A stretch of 64,000 nucleotides of DNA from Pseudomonas sp. BN411. Lineage in GTDB: Bacteria; Pseudomonadota; Gammaproteobacteria; Pseudomonadales; Pseudomonadaceae. The notes below the pieces were generated by a model. That model saw nothing but the letters and a program-made list of their open reading frames with translations. It searched no databases and was not told the DNA's origin. The DNA is taken from positions 124,152-188,151 of the forward strand of contig NZ_SSOM01000080.1 in NCBI RefSeq assembly GCF_029871235.1, read 5' to 3'. Shown one piece after another: positions 33,611-42,972 of this stretch. The position numbers were made by a program, and so were the translations under genes. The number at the start of each line of letters is the position of its first letter. Within the stretch, counting starts at the first letter, position 1.

Positions 33611-33842
33611 AACAAGGCGTGCGCGTCTTGCTGCTGCCCCAGCAACTCAACAGGACTACCACGGCCCCGAAGTCCTGACCGGCAACGCCCCTCCCCTTCA
33701 GACACACCTCCAGCCAAGCCTCACGGCACGGGCGATATAGCCGGCGGGCAGTCAAATATTCCCCTAAATTATTATTAAGTATTTTTTTATTACCTTTTAA
33801 TTGAACAGACACTCAATCAGCCTCGCCCATACAGGAGTTCCC

Positions 33843-34664
33843 TTGAAAATCCGTTCCTTGCTGCCACTAGGTTTTGCCCTTCTCACTGCCAGCTCCATCA
33901 GCCACGCCGGCCAGACGCTTGATCGCATCCAGAGCAAGGGTGAACTGGTGGGGGTGCTGATGGAGAACTATCCGCCCTTCTCTTTCCTCAACGAGCAGAA
34001 CCAACTGGACGGGTTCGACGTGGATGTGGCCAAGGCGGTAGCAGATCGCCTTGGTGTGAAACTGAAATTGGAAACCCCATCCTGGGACGTGATTGCCGCC
34101 GGCCACTGGAGCGGCCGCTACGACGTCTGCATTTGCTCCATGACCCCGAGCCAGGCCCGTGCCCAAGTGTTCAATTTCCCGGTGAAGTACTACGAGTCGC
34201 CTGCCGTAGTCGTGGTCAACGCCAAGGACACCCGTATCGACTCGGGCAAAGACCTGTCCGGCAAAAAGGTCGGCGTGATCAGTGCTTCCACCTACGAGAG
34301 CTACCTGCGCAAGGACCTGGTCATCGAAGGCGCTGAGGACAAGCCACTGAGCTACCCCTTCGATCAGGTGGAAATCGCCCCCTACGACAACGAAACCGTG
34401 GCCTTCCAGGACCTGGCGCTCGGTACCGGTGTACGCCTGGACGCGATGGTCACCAACCTGGTGACCGCGCGCGAGCGCATCACCCAGGACCCGCGCTTCA
34501 AGATCGCCGGCGACACCCTCTACGGCGAGCCCAACGTGGTGGCCACGGAGAAAGGTGATCCGGAGTGGGATGCCAAAGTCACCCAGGTGATCGGCGAGCT
34601 CCGTCAGGACGGCACCCTGGCGCGGATATCCAACAAATGGATCGGCGCAGATATCACTCAATGA
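33843..34664 (+). CDS. Polar-amino-acid-type ABC substrate-binding protein, TTG start
   Basis: 273 residues starting at a TTG (33843) with CAGGAG six bases upstream; this gives a proper signal peptide (KIRSLLPLGFALLTASSISHAG). The SBP_bac_3 fold is evident: LDRIQSKGELVGVLMENYPPFSF, GFDVDVAKAVADRLGVKLKLE, YDVCICSMTPSQARAQVFNFP and KDLSGKKVGVISASTYESYL. Ligand probably a polar amino acid or sulfur amino acid analogue, given the sulfur genes on both sides (inference). Its stop overlaps the permease start (ATGA). No ATP-binding gene follows. Confidence 0.88.
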   Translation: MKIRSLLPLGFALLTASSISHAGQTLDRIQSKGELVGVLMENYPPFSFLNEQNQLDGFDVDVAKAVADRLGVKLKLETPSWDVIAAGHWSGRYDVCICSMTPSQARAQVFNFPVKYYESPAVVVVNAKDTRIDSGKDLSGKKVGVISASTYESYLRKDLVIEGAEDKPLSYPFDQVEIAPYDNETVAFQDLALGTGVRLDAMVTNLVTARERITQDPRFKIAGDTLYGEPNVVATEKGDPEWDAKVTQVIGELRQDGTLARISNKWIGADITQ

Positions 34665-35497
34665 CTGCCTTCGAGCCCCAACTCCCGCCACGTATCGTGG
34701 CGGGCCCCAGCCTGATCGAGCGGCTGTTCGGTTTCCGTACTCGGCTGTACCTGACCTGGGCGGTGATGCTCACGCTATGCGTGGCGTTCTTCCTGGGCTT
34801 CGACTTGAAGTTCTCGGTGATCATCGACAAGTGGCGCAACCTGACCGGCCTGACACTCGCGCCTAACGGTTTTCTCCAGGGCGCGGCACTGACGCTGTTC
34901 CTCAGCCTTTGCTCCATCGCCTGCTCCTTGGTCCTGGGCTTCGTCGCCGCGCTGGCGCGACTTTCCAGCAGCGCCGTGGCCTTCGGTATCTCCACCTTCT
35001 ACGCCTCGTTCTTCCGAGGCACACCGCTGTTGATCCAGATCCTGCTGATCTACCTCGGTCTGCCGCAGCTGGGCGTGGTGCCGGGCGCCATCACGGCGGG
35101 CATCCTCGCCCTGTCGCTGAACTATGGCGCCTACCTCAGCGAGATCTTCCGCGCCGGCATCATCGGTGTGGCGCCGGGCCAGCGCGAGGCCGCCGCCGCG
35201 CTGGGCATGAGTGCTGCCCTTACCTTCTGGCGCATCGTCCTGCCCCAGGCCATGCGCACCATCATCCCGCCCACCACCAACCAGTTCATTTCCATGCTCA
35301 AGGACTCGTCCCTGGTTTCGGTGATGGGGGTCTGGGAAGTGATGTTTCTCGCCCAGTCCTACGGCCGCTCCTCGTACCGCTATATCGAGATGCTCACCGC
35401 TGCCGCGGTCATCTACTGGTTGCTATCCATTGCCCTGGAACTGATCCAGGCCCGTCTGGAACGCCACTACGGCAAGGCCTACGCCGAACGCCGCTGA
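34661..35497 (+). CDS. Amino-acid ABC transporter permease (HisM/GlnP type)
   Basis: 278 residues. An N-terminal helix about 25-45 and the three-helix HisMQ core: GFLQGAALTLFLSLCSIACSLVLGF, FFRGTPLLIQILLIYLGLP, and the EAA loop region FRAGIIGVAPGQREAAAALGMS with LPQAMRTIIPPTTNQFISMLKDSSLVS. ATG at 34661 overlaps the binding-protein stop by 4 bp. In most operons of this type an ATP-binding gene follows; here a flavin monooxygenase gene comes next instead. Confidence 0.9.
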   Translation: MTAFEPQLPPRIVAGPSLIERLFGFRTRLYLTWAVMLTLCVAFFLGFDLKFSVIIDKWRNLTGLTLAPNGFLQGAALTLFLSLCSIACSLVLGFVAALARLSSSAVAFGISTFYASFFRGTPLLIQILLIYLGLPQLGVVPGAITAGILALSLNYGAYLSEIFRAGIIGVAPGQREAAAALGMSAALTFWRIVLPQAMRTIIPPTTNQFISMLKDSSLVSVMGVWEVMFLAQSYGRSSYRYIEMLTAAAVIYWLLSIALELIQARLERHYGKAYAERR

Positions 35498-35550
35498 TCT
35501 TTCCCGAGAGCCCGCCATCGGGCCCGATCCGAATACCTCAAGGAATGACC

Positions 35551-36927
35551 ATGTCCGATCCCAAGCCCCTTCTCTTTTCCCTCTACGAACAGGCCAGCGT
35601 CGGCTGCGGCGGGGCGCCCAGCCTCTGGACCCACCCGGCCGACGAGCGCCTGCACATCAACACCCTGGACTTCTGGTCGAACCAGGCGCGCATCGCCGAG
35701 CAGGCTAACCTCGACCTGTTCTTCTTCGCCGATGTGCTGGGGCTTTACGACGTCTACGGCGGCTCCGCCGACGCTGCGCTGAAGTGGGCCGTGGAGGCCC
35801 CGGCCAACGACCCCTTGCTGCACATCCCGGCCCTGGCCGCGCAAACTCGCCACCTGGCCTTTGGCGTGACCGTTAGCACCACCTACGAACACCCCTTCAG
35901 CCATGCGCGACGCTTCAGCACCCTGGACCACCTGACCGGTGGGCGCATCGGCTGGAATATCGTCACCTCCTACCTGTCCAGCGCCGCCCACAACTTCGGC
36001 TTGGACCAGATGATCCGTCACGGCGACCGCTACGAGCGCGCCGAGGAGTTCCTCGACGTGGTCTACAAGCTCTGGGAAGGCAGTTGGGCGGACGACGCGG
36101 TGGTGGCCGACAAGTCCGGACTGCGATACGCCCGAGGCGACCGGGTCCGCCGCATCGACCACGAAGGCGCTCACTATCGCGTGGCTGGTCCCCATGTCTG
36201 CGCGCCCTCGCCGCAGCGCTCACCGGTGCTGATCCAGGCCGGCTGGTCCGAGCGTGGGCGGCAGTTCGCCGCCAAGCATGCGGAGCTGGTGTTCGTCGCC
36301 AAATCGAACCCCGAGGAAATCCGCGCGGGCCTCACCGATATCCGCAATCTGGCCGAAGCCCGTGGCCGGGCCCGCAACGACGTAAAGTCCCTGACCGTGT
36401 TGCGGATCGTCACCGCGCCCACCGCCATCGACGCGCAGCGCAAATACGATGAGCTGCAGAGCAACTACCACCTGAATGCCCAACTGGTGAGTTATGCCGG
36501 CGATACCGGCATCGACATCGATCGCTACGCCGACAACGAGCCTCTGACCACCCAGACTGAGGGCCTGACGTCTTACGTGATGCGCCCGGACGGTAGCGGC
36601 AAGCCGTTGACCGCTGGCGAGGTGCGCCAGCGCTTCGCCCGGGTAACCCGAGGCAGCGACCTGATCCTGGTAGGCACGCCGGCGCAGGTCGCCGACCGCA
36701 TCGAAGAGCACGCGCGAATTTCCGGTACCGACGGCTACATGCTCAACCCGCTGGTGAGTCCCGGCACTCTGGAGGATTTTGCCGAACTGGTGGTTCCGGA
36801 GCTGATCAAGCGTGGTCTGTATCGCACCGAGGCGCCGCAAGGGTCGTTCCGTTCGCGACTGCGAGAGGACAGCTCCGACCGCCTGCCGGACAGTGCTTAC
36901 GGCGCGACCTTCCGCTTTGATCGCTGA
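35551..36927 (+). CDS. NtaA/SnaA/DmoA-type FMNH2-dependent monooxygenase
   Basis: 458 residues of the NtaA/SnaA/SoxA (DmoA) branch of luciferase-like flavin monooxygenases. FFFADVLGLYDVYGG, PLLHIPALAAQTRHLAFGVTVSTTYEHPFSHARRFSTLDHLTGGRIGWNIVTSY-type segments and SPQRSPVLIQAGWSERGRQFAAKHAE are the branch markers. Such enzymes cleave C-N or C-S bonds (nitrilotriacetate, dimethyl sulfide) with FMNH2 from a separate reductase, here perhaps MsuE. ATG at 35551 (AAGGAATGACC upstream); an ATG at 35545 is possible. It follows the permease by 53 bp. Confidence 0.88.
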   Translation: MSDPKPLLFSLYEQASVGCGGAPSLWTHPADERLHINTLDFWSNQARIAEQANLDLFFFADVLGLYDVYGGSADAALKWAVEAPANDPLLHIPALAAQTRHLAFGVTVSTTYEHPFSHARRFSTLDHLTGGRIGWNIVTSYLSSAAHNFGLDQMIRHGDRYERAEEFLDVVYKLWEGSWADDAVVADKSGLRYARGDRVRRIDHEGAHYRVAGPHVCAPSPQRSPVLIQAGWSERGRQFAAKHAELVFVAKSNPEEIRAGLTDIRNLAEARGRARNDVKSLTVLRIVTAPTAIDAQRKYDELQSNYHLNAQLVSYAGDTGIDIDRYADNEPLTTQTEGLTSYVMRPDGSGKPLTAGEVRQRFARVTRGSDLILVGTPAQVADRIEEHARISGTDGYMLNPLVSPGTLEDFAELVVPELIKRGLYRTEAPQGSFRSRLREDSSDRLPDSAYGATFRFDR

Positions 36928-37166
36928 GATTGTCCGCGGGGGCGACATAGGCCAGGCGAAGCGTTTCGGTCATAGGGAAACGCGTTGTTTCACAGACATC
37001 CAGTCCAGCCATGCCCACCGCCGTTGGCGAGGGGCAGCAATCGGCAGCCACAAGCAGTCATTCGAAAGAAGCCTCGTTCAGCACCCTTTCCGCCCGGGTA
37101 GTAATGGCTTGCCAGAGGGACCAAACACGGCCTCCTCTAGCAGCGCCAAGCACAAGGCGTTCCTGG

Positions 37167-38123
37167 TTATGCACCCGTCAGCCTGGCCTTTGCCTCCGCG
37201 TATTCGCGTTTCAACTGCGAGACGTACTGGGCCACTCCCTGAACCTTGGTGACCGGGGCGATACCCTGGCCACAGCCCCAGATGTCCTTCCAGGCTTTCT
37301 TGGCGTCGCCGCCAAAGTTCATCTGGCTGGGATCGCTCTGCGCAAGATCGTTGGGGTCCAGGCCCGCCGCGATGATCGAAGGTTTCAGGTAGTTGCCATG
37401 CACACCAGTGAAGAGGTTGCTGTAAACGATATCGTCGGATGAGCACCCGACGATGGCTTCCTTGTAGGAATCGACGGCATTGGCTTCTTCGGTGGCAATG
37501 AAGGCCGAGCCGATGTAAGCGAAGTCGGCGCCCATGGCCTGTGCGGCAAGAACCGCACCTCCGGTGGCAATGGAGCCGGACAACGCCAGCGGGCCATCGA
37601 ACCACTGGCGGATCTCCTGGATCAGCGCGAATGGGCTCTTCTCGCCTGCGTGGCCGCCTGCGCCCGCGGCGACCGCGATCAAACCATCCGCTCCTTTCTC
37701 GATGGCCTTGCGAGCAAAGGTGTTGTTGATCACGTCATGCAGCACCACACCGCCGTAGGAATGCGCGGCCGCGTAGATGTCTTCCCGGGCGCCAAGCGAG
37801 GTGATGATGATGGGCACCCGGTATTTCACGCAGAGCTCCATGTCGTGCTCCAGACGATCATTGCTCTTGTGCACTATCTGGTTGATGGCGAACGGTGCCG
37901 CAGGGCTGTCGGGATTTTCCCGGTTGTAAGCATCCAGGGTCTCGGTGATCTCGGCTAGCCAGTCATTCAGCAATGAGGCCGGACGAGCATTGAGCGCCGG
38001 CATGGAGCCGACGATTCCAGCCTTGCACTGTTCGATCAGCATCCTGGGGTTGCTGATGATGAACAGCGGGGAGCCAATCACCGGAAATGGCAAGCGATCC
38101 ATCGGTGCGGGCAGTCTAGACAT
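37167..38123 (-). CDS. Nitronate monooxygenase-like NAD(P)H/FMN oxidoreductase
   Basis: 318 residues of the 2-nitropropane dioxygenase (NMO) TIM-barrel family. PFPVIGSPLFIISNP is the N-terminal strand; KGADGLIAVAAGAGGHAGEKSPFALI is the FMN phosphate-binding region with the GAGGHAG motif; LSGSIATGGAVLAAQAMGADFAYIGSAFIAT follows. It oxidises alkyl nitronates or acts as a flavin reductase in relatives. The ATG at 38123 has AGGAG seven bases upstream; an upstream MRTKQEF extension is less likely. Convergent with the NtaA-type gene, 239 bp apart, with no further gene recognised between. Confidence 0.88.
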   Translation of the reverse strand: MSRLPAPMDRLPFPVIGSPLFIISNPRMLIEQCKAGIVGSMPALNARPASLLNDWLAEITETLDAYNRENPDSPAAPFAINQIVHKSNDRLEHDMELCVKYRVPIIITSLGAREDIYAAAHSYGGVVLHDVINNTFARKAIEKGADGLIAVAAGAGGHAGEKSPFALIQEIRQWFDGPLALSGSIATGGAVLAAQAMGADFAYIGSAFIATEEANAVDSYKEAIVGCSSDDIVYSNLFTGVHGNYLKPSIIAAGLDPNDLAQSDPSQMNFGGDAKKAWKDIWGCGQGIAPVTKVQGVAQYVSQLKREYAEAKARLTGA

Positions 38124-38405
38124 GATGAACTCCTGTTTTGTGCGCATGGTGACGCTTGCTCAAGCTGCGGGGCCCCACCGGGAGCCAGCCTCGCGCAAGC
38201 TACATGAATGCCGCGCGGGCCGGCCAGCCCCACGAGAGCCGGACGCAGGCCACCCCGGCACAGATCTGGTTCACCGCGGTCAATTGCTGATCGCGGCTCT
38301 GGATCGGCCAGGGTGAGCAGCTACTATCACGAGTCTTCACCAATGAAGCGCCATCACAGCGCTCGGATCAGCAGGATGCTCCGCATCCAAAGGGAGGAAA
38401 GATCG

Positions 38406-38792
38406 ATGAAGATCGTTGTCACCAGCCTGCTCGTCGACGACCAGGACAAGGCCCTCGCCTTCTACCGGGACGTGCTCGGTTTCGAGCTGAAGCACGACAT
38501 TCCCATGGGCCCACATCGGTGGCTCACCCTGACTTCGCCGGGCGATCCCAACGGCGTCGAACTGGTGCTGGAGCCCGACATCCACCCAGCCGCGAAGCCC
38601 TTCAAATCAGCGATCAAGCAGGACGGCATCCCCTACACCTTCTTCGGCGTCGACGACGTGCACGCCGAATACGCCCGGCTATCAGCCGCTGGCGTCCGCT
38701 TTACCCAACCCCCGACGGCCATGGGTTCAGTCACACTCGCGGTGTTCGACGATACGTGCGGGAATCTGATTCAGATCGTGCAGGTGCATTGA
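38406..38792 (+). CDS. VOC (glyoxalase/dioxygenase fold) family protein
   Basis: 128 residues forming two beta-alpha-beta-beta-beta units: MKIVVTSLLVDDQDKALAFY, then DVLGFELKHDIPMGPHRWLTL, VELVLEPD, and the second half DGIPYTFFGVDDVHAEYARL to FDDTCGNLIQIVQ. The late Gly-Asn-Leu-Ile-Gln-Ile ending is common in glyoxalase-like and resistance-type VOC proteins. Metal ligand candidates are present but the reaction cannot be assigned. ATG at 38406 with GGGAGGAAAGATC upstream. Confidence 0.85.
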   Translation: MKIVVTSLLVDDQDKALAFYRDVLGFELKHDIPMGPHRWLTLTSPGDPNGVELVLEPDIHPAAKPFKSAIKQDGIPYTFFGVDDVHAEYARLSAAGVRFTQPPTAMGSVTLAVFDDTCGNLIQIVQVH

Positions 38793-38863
38793 ACTGCTTG
38801 CCACCGGGGCGGACCGAAGGCCCCACAAGTTCATATCAGCGTAGAAATCTAAGGGAATAGCGA

Positions 38864-39289
38864 ATGAGTACTCGGATCGAAATGACAGAGAACCCAGGAG
38901 AAGATGAGCTCTCGGCCATCCTCCGGCCCTTGCGGGCGCATAACCGTTCCAAAGCGGGTGACCCAAAGCCAGAAACTATCGCCCTGCTGGTCCGTGATGA
39001 ACACACCAACGAAATCATTGGCGGCCTTTACGGCGAGATATTTTATCGCTGGCTGTTCATCGATCTGCTCGCCATACCTGAGCAAGCGAGGGGACAAGGC
39101 ACAGGCTCACGCCTGATGAACATGGCTGAAGACATTGCACGGAAAAAAGGCTGCGTCGGAATCTGGCTGAATACTTTCGACTTCCAGGCCCCCGCGTTCT
39201 ACCAGAAGCACGGTTTCACCGAGTTCGGCCACCTGGATGACTTCCCCCCGGAGCACAAGCGCTTCTTCTTCCAGAAGCGCCTGGCCTGA
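38864..39289 (+). CDS. GNAT-family N-acetyltransferase
   Basis: 141 residues. The acetyl-CoA motif is IDLLAIPEQARGQGTGSRLMNMAE (Q/R-x-x-G-x-G/A), preceded by EIIGGLYGEIFYRWLFI and followed by TFDFQAPAFYQKHGFTEFGHL, the usual C-terminal FYxKxGF segment. Similar short proteins are annotated only as GNAT acetyltransferases. ATG at 38864. Possibly co-transcribed with the VOC gene 71 bp upstream. Confidence 0.87.
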   Translation: MSTRIEMTENPGEDELSAILRPLRAHNRSKAGDPKPETIALLVRDEHTNEIIGGLYGEIFYRWLFIDLLAIPEQARGQGTGSRLMNMAEDIARKKGCVGIWLNTFDFQAPAFYQKHGFTEFGHLDDFPPEHKRFFFQKRLA

Positions 39290-39447
39290 CGTGCCGAGTC
39301 AAGCCCTGACCGATAGGCCTATGACGACACAGCGCTAAGCAACAGGGAAGCAGCTCGCAGTGGCTGGGGCGGGAAGTCTGTTTTCGGCGGGAAGCGCTCG
39401 GGGCTGAGGTACTATGCTGCGCCGAAACTTCCGCCCCCTGGCTGCTT

Positions 39448-40191
39448 ATGTCCTCCAATGCGCTGTACACCGACCTGTCCACCTACTACGACCTGATGTG
39501 CGCCGACATCGACTACCAGGCCCAGAGCAACTGCGTGCGCCGGCTTCACCAGCTGTTCGGCAATCAGGGGCGCAGGCACCTGGATCTCGCCTGTGGCACC
39601 GGACCACACGTGCGCCATTTCCTCGACTTCGGCTATCGCAGTGCCGGTCTGGACATCAATCAACCGATGCTGGATCTCGCCCAGTTGCGCTGCCCCGAGG
39701 CACAGTTCAGTCGGCAGGACATGGCGAGCTTCCGAGTGGGCGAGCCGCTGGACCTGATCACCTGTTTCCTCTACTCGATCCACTACAACGCCGGGCTCGA
39801 ACAGCTGCGGGCGTGCCTGGATAGCGTGCACAGCGCGCTTGAGGATAACGGCGTGTTCTGCTTCAACACGGTGGACAAGCAGCAGATCGACAACCGCTCA
39901 TTCGTGCGTCACACCGTGGAGCACGAAGGCAGTCACTTCACCTTCGGTTCCGGCTGGTATTACAGCGGTGAAGGCGAGCGACAGGCACTGCGCCTGAGCA
40001 TCGAAAAGACCACGGAGGGGGTGACCCAGGCCTGGCAGGACGAACACGCCATGGTTGCCCTGAGCTTCACCGAGTTGCAGCAGCTGTTGCAGCCGCACTT
40101 CGAAGTGCACGTCTTCGAGCATGACTACGAACGGATAACTCCCTGGGGCGGTACGTCCGGGAATGCTTTGTTTGTCTGCGTAAAGCACTAG
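39448..40191 (+). CDS. Class I SAM-dependent methyltransferase
   Basis: 247 residues. Motif I HLDLACGTGPHVRHFL (about 49-64), the acidic residue of SAGLDINQPMLDLAQ, motif III-like LDLITCFLYSIHYN and DNGVFCFNTVDKQQ give the Rossmann SAM-binding fold. It belongs to the methyltransferase-25/ubiE-like group; substrate unknown. ATG at 39448 without a clear Shine-Dalgarno. Transcribed rightward, apparently alone. Confidence 0.87.
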   Translation: MSSNALYTDLSTYYDLMCADIDYQAQSNCVRRLHQLFGNQGRRHLDLACGTGPHVRHFLDFGYRSAGLDINQPMLDLAQLRCPEAQFSRQDMASFRVGEPLDLITCFLYSIHYNAGLEQLRACLDSVHSALEDNGVFCFNTVDKQQIDNRSFVRHTVEHEGSHFTFGSGWYYSGEGERQALRLSIEKTTEGVTQAWQDEHAMVALSFTELQQLLQPHFEVHVFEHDYERITPWGGTSGNALFVCVKH

Positions 40192-40981
40192 GAACCTGCT
40201 GACGATCTCTTGATCGTCGGCCACGCTGCATTGCAACGCCGGAGCAGCCGCAAGCTGGCCATTCAGGCTCTGGTGATGTTCCGGACAGAGTTATTTTCTC
40301 TGCTCTAAACGTCCAGGTTTCGCCGATTGCGGCCGTTTCCCAGAGGTAGCCATGGGTCGAAAGTGACCGGATGCGAGCAACCGTAGTTGGTCGGAAGCAG
40401 AAATACGGAATGGAATAATACATCCCTCATTAACGCAGATATTTCTGCGTCTGATTTCTGTTAGATATACCTTTTCGGTGGAGATTTGGTGTCGCTCTGA
40501 CTTTTCGTTTTTATTCCGGAAATTCCTACGTTAAGCGCGGTGCTCTGAATAGTACCGATGGCGCTGATGGCACACTGATAATAGCGATAAGATATCGCAT
40601 TGATTTCATGAGCAGCTAAACTTCTGATCGACAATTAAAAAGGATGAAGTCCTGTTGTTGTGAGTAAAAACAGGCGAGCAAAGCGCTTCAGGGGCTCATC
40701 AATCGTTGGGAGTCTTATTGTGAACAGCGCATCGCCCCGCCGCGCGGAACTCGTTTTTCCCTCGAATATGCTCGCCTTTCCCCTCCTCCATGGCCCACCT
40801 TTCGTTTGACCAGCAGCGCCACCTCCTGGCGGGGTCATCGCAGTCGTAACCGACCTTCCTTGACCACTGAAGCGACAAGGTCCGCTCAGGTGCGCTCAGG
40901 CGGTGGCACTCACCTGGTTAGCGTTCATACCAGCTCTCGCGAGGGGCTCGTACCAACCACGCAACAAGGAGAGCAGCCGAC
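40192..40981. other. 790-bp intergenic region with AT-rich core and hairpins
   Basis: No gene with recognisable family resemblance was found on either strand. The core from about 40390 to 40680 is clearly AT-richer than its surroundings. It holds a CGCAGA-TATT-TCTGCG hairpin (40434-40449) and a GCGAT...ATCGC hairpin near 40584-40598. It probably includes the promoter of the multicopper oxidase operon. A noncoding RNA or remnant of transferred DNA is possible but not shown. Confidence 0.5.
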
Positions 40982-42952
40982 ATGCTTACATGGGAAAGCA
41001 GAGTGCCCGCCGCGGGCGGGAAAAGGCTCATTCCAGCGAGGGGCTGGAAGCCTACACCCTCTCAAGCTTCACCCGTGGACGGAGCACGCCGCACCTTCCT
41101 CAAGTGGTCCACCAGCGCAATGGTCGCGCCGCTGTTGCTGAGTGGCCGTGACAGCTCAGCCGCAAAAGGTTCTGGCAGCGGCTCGCAAACGTCGTCCTCA
41201 GGTCCAGGTGGTCAAGACGTCGCCAGCAGTCCACCCACCAGACCGTGGCTGGAAGTACTGCCACGGAAGATTGTCCCGCTGAACAAGGTGGACGCCCTGT
41301 TTCCACTCTCCGAGCTGGAAGCCAAGGTGGACGATGGAGAAGCCGGGCGCCCGGCCCACCAGCATTTCGAGGTACTGGAGCGCCTGGGCGGAGCGGACCT
41401 CTATGAAATAAACGCCCAGGCGGTTCCCTGGCAATTTCATCCCGACTACCCCCAAGCCAGGCAGATGATCTGGACGTACCAGGGCACCAATCAGACAGCC
41501 ACGCCGAAGCCGACGTTCCCTCTCACGATCATCGCGCGCTACGGCCGACCGATCATTTGCCGCTTCCACTGCCAACTGACCGAGTCCACGGACCGACTGG
41601 TTGCGCAGGGCTTCGTCCGTCCGCGGGTTGGCAGCCCGGAAATGTCCACCCACCTGCACAATCTGCACGCATCCTCCGGGTGCGACGGCTTCCCGTCCGA
41701 CTTCTATAGCGCCGCAGATTTGCGGGATGCCTCGCAGATCACACCAGGGGAATTCAAGGATCACCTCTATCACAACCTCTACGCGGGGTACCTGGAAAAC
41801 CTGGAAAATCCCGGCCCGTTCACCGGTTACTCCGCCAATGGCCAGCCGATCGGTGACTATCGCGAGGGACTGGGCACGCTGTGGTTCCACGACCACACCA
41901 AGGATTTCACCGCACCGAACACCTACCTGGGGCTGGCGGGCTTTTACCTGATATTCGATGAGTTCGACTCGGGCGACGAGCGCGATTCAAACCCCAATGC
42001 CCTACGTCTGCCCAGCGGCGACTATGACTATCCGTTGGCCTTTGGCGACAAGCGCTTCGACGCCAACGGCCTGCTGTTCTGGAATGAGCTCGGCCCGGAA
42101 GGCGTGCTAGGCGACAAGGTCACGGTCAACGGCAAGATCGAACCGGTGTTGCCGGTGGATGCCCGCAAGTATCGTCTGCGCCTGCTCAACACCGGGCCCA
42201 GCCGCTTCTACGAGTTCTACCTGGTAGATGCCTCTGGCAAGGAACAACGCTTCGACTACCTGTCCAGCGACGGCAACTTGCTGCCGGAGCCGTTACGCGG
42301 AGAGACCAAGGTGCGCCTCGCGGTGGCCGAGCGCGCCGACATAGTGGTGGACTTTTCCCAGTACCCGATCGGCACCGAGCTCTATCTGGTGAATCGCCTG
42401 CAGCAAGACAGTACCCGCAAGCCCAGCGCGGTACGCAGTCCCGGCACTCGGGTGCTGAAGATCATTGTCGATCGCAACCCGGCGCAACAGGACCTCAGCC
42501 AGGTACCCGACCAGCTGCGTCCGTTACGGGAGTTGCCGACCCCGGACGAGCTCGACCGGCTACGAGAACGGCGCTGGGAGTTCGATCGCCAGAACGGCAT
42601 GTGGGCGATCAACGGCAAACTGTTCGACGCCGAGGACGACAATGGCAACAGGATTCCTCTAGGTGCCGCCGAAGTCTGGGAACTGTCGGGCAAGGGTGGC
42701 TGGGACCATCCCGTTCACATCCATCTGGAAGAAGGCCGCATCCTCAGCAAGAGCGTGGAGGGTGTCGAGGTGCCCGTGCCGCCTCACGAGCAAGGGCGCA
42801 AAGACGTTTTCGTGCTCACGGGAAGCATGACCATCCGTTTGCTGGTGCGCTTTCGGGACTTCACCGGCAAGTACGTGATGCACTGCCACAACGTGATCCA
42901 CGAGGACCACGAGATGATGGTGCGCTTGAATGTCGTCGATGAAACGACTTGA
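40982..42952 (+). CDS. Tat-exported multicopper oxidase
   Basis: 656 residues. A Tat motif (ARRTFLKWSTSAMVAPLLL) starts near residue 36, after an unusually long n-region; a later start may be the true one, but the ATG at 40982 has an AAGGAGA box upstream. The three-cupredoxin fold shows all four copper clusters: HLHNLH (about 222-227), WFHDH, HPVHIHLEEG and HCHNVIHEDHEMM near the C-terminus with the type-1 Cys, His and Met. Periplasmic oxidase, perhaps for Cu(I)/Mn or organic substrates. The sco gene follows 20 bp downstream, supporting a copper role. Confidence 0.92.
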   Translation: MLTWESRVPAAGGKRLIPARGWKPTPSQASPVDGARRTFLKWSTSAMVAPLLLSGRDSSAAKGSGSGSQTSSSGPGGQDVASSPPTRPWLEVLPRKIVPLNKVDALFPLSELEAKVDDGEAGRPAHQHFEVLERLGGADLYEINAQAVPWQFHPDYPQARQMIWTYQGTNQTATPKPTFPLTIIARYGRPIICRFHCQLTESTDRLVAQGFVRPRVGSPEMSTHLHNLHASSGCDGFPSDFYSAADLRDASQITPGEFKDHLYHNLYAGYLENLENPGPFTGYSANGQPIGDYREGLGTLWFHDHTKDFTAPNTYLGLAGFYLIFDEFDSGDERDSNPNALRLPSGDYDYPLAFGDKRFDANGLLFWNELGPEGVLGDKVTVNGKIEPVLPVDARKYRLRLLNTGPSRFYEFYLVDASGKEQRFDYLSSDGNLLPEPLRGETKVRLAVAERADIVVDFSQYPIGTELYLVNRLQQDSTRKPSAVRSPGTRVLKIIVDRNPAQQDLSQVPDQLRPLRELPTPDELDRLRERRWEFDRQNGMWAINGKLFDAEDDNGNRIPLGAAEVWELSGKGGWDHPVHIHLEEGRILSKSVEGVEVPVPPHEQGRKDVFVLTGSMTIRLLVRFRDFTGKYVMHCHNVIHEDHEMMVRLNVVDETT

Positions 42953-42972
42953 TCAGCAGCGGTGGATATCAG

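Noticed and set aside
34909-35550. Alternative long rightward frame running from inside the permease into the NtaA-type gene
   Set aside because: In the permease region it is out of frame with the clear HisMQ motifs. Only the part from 35551, which has its own ribosome-binding site, is coding.
40644-40667. Seven-codon ORF MKSCCCE upstream of the multicopper oxidase, possible Cys-rich leader peptide
   Set aside because: The AAGG is directly against the ATG with no spacing, it lies over 300 bp from the oxidase gene, and there is no terminator/antiterminator pair.
40635-40838. 67-codon leftward open frame in the large intergenic gap
   Set aside because: No ribosome-binding site, no family similarity, and low-complexity N-terminus; not supported as a gene.
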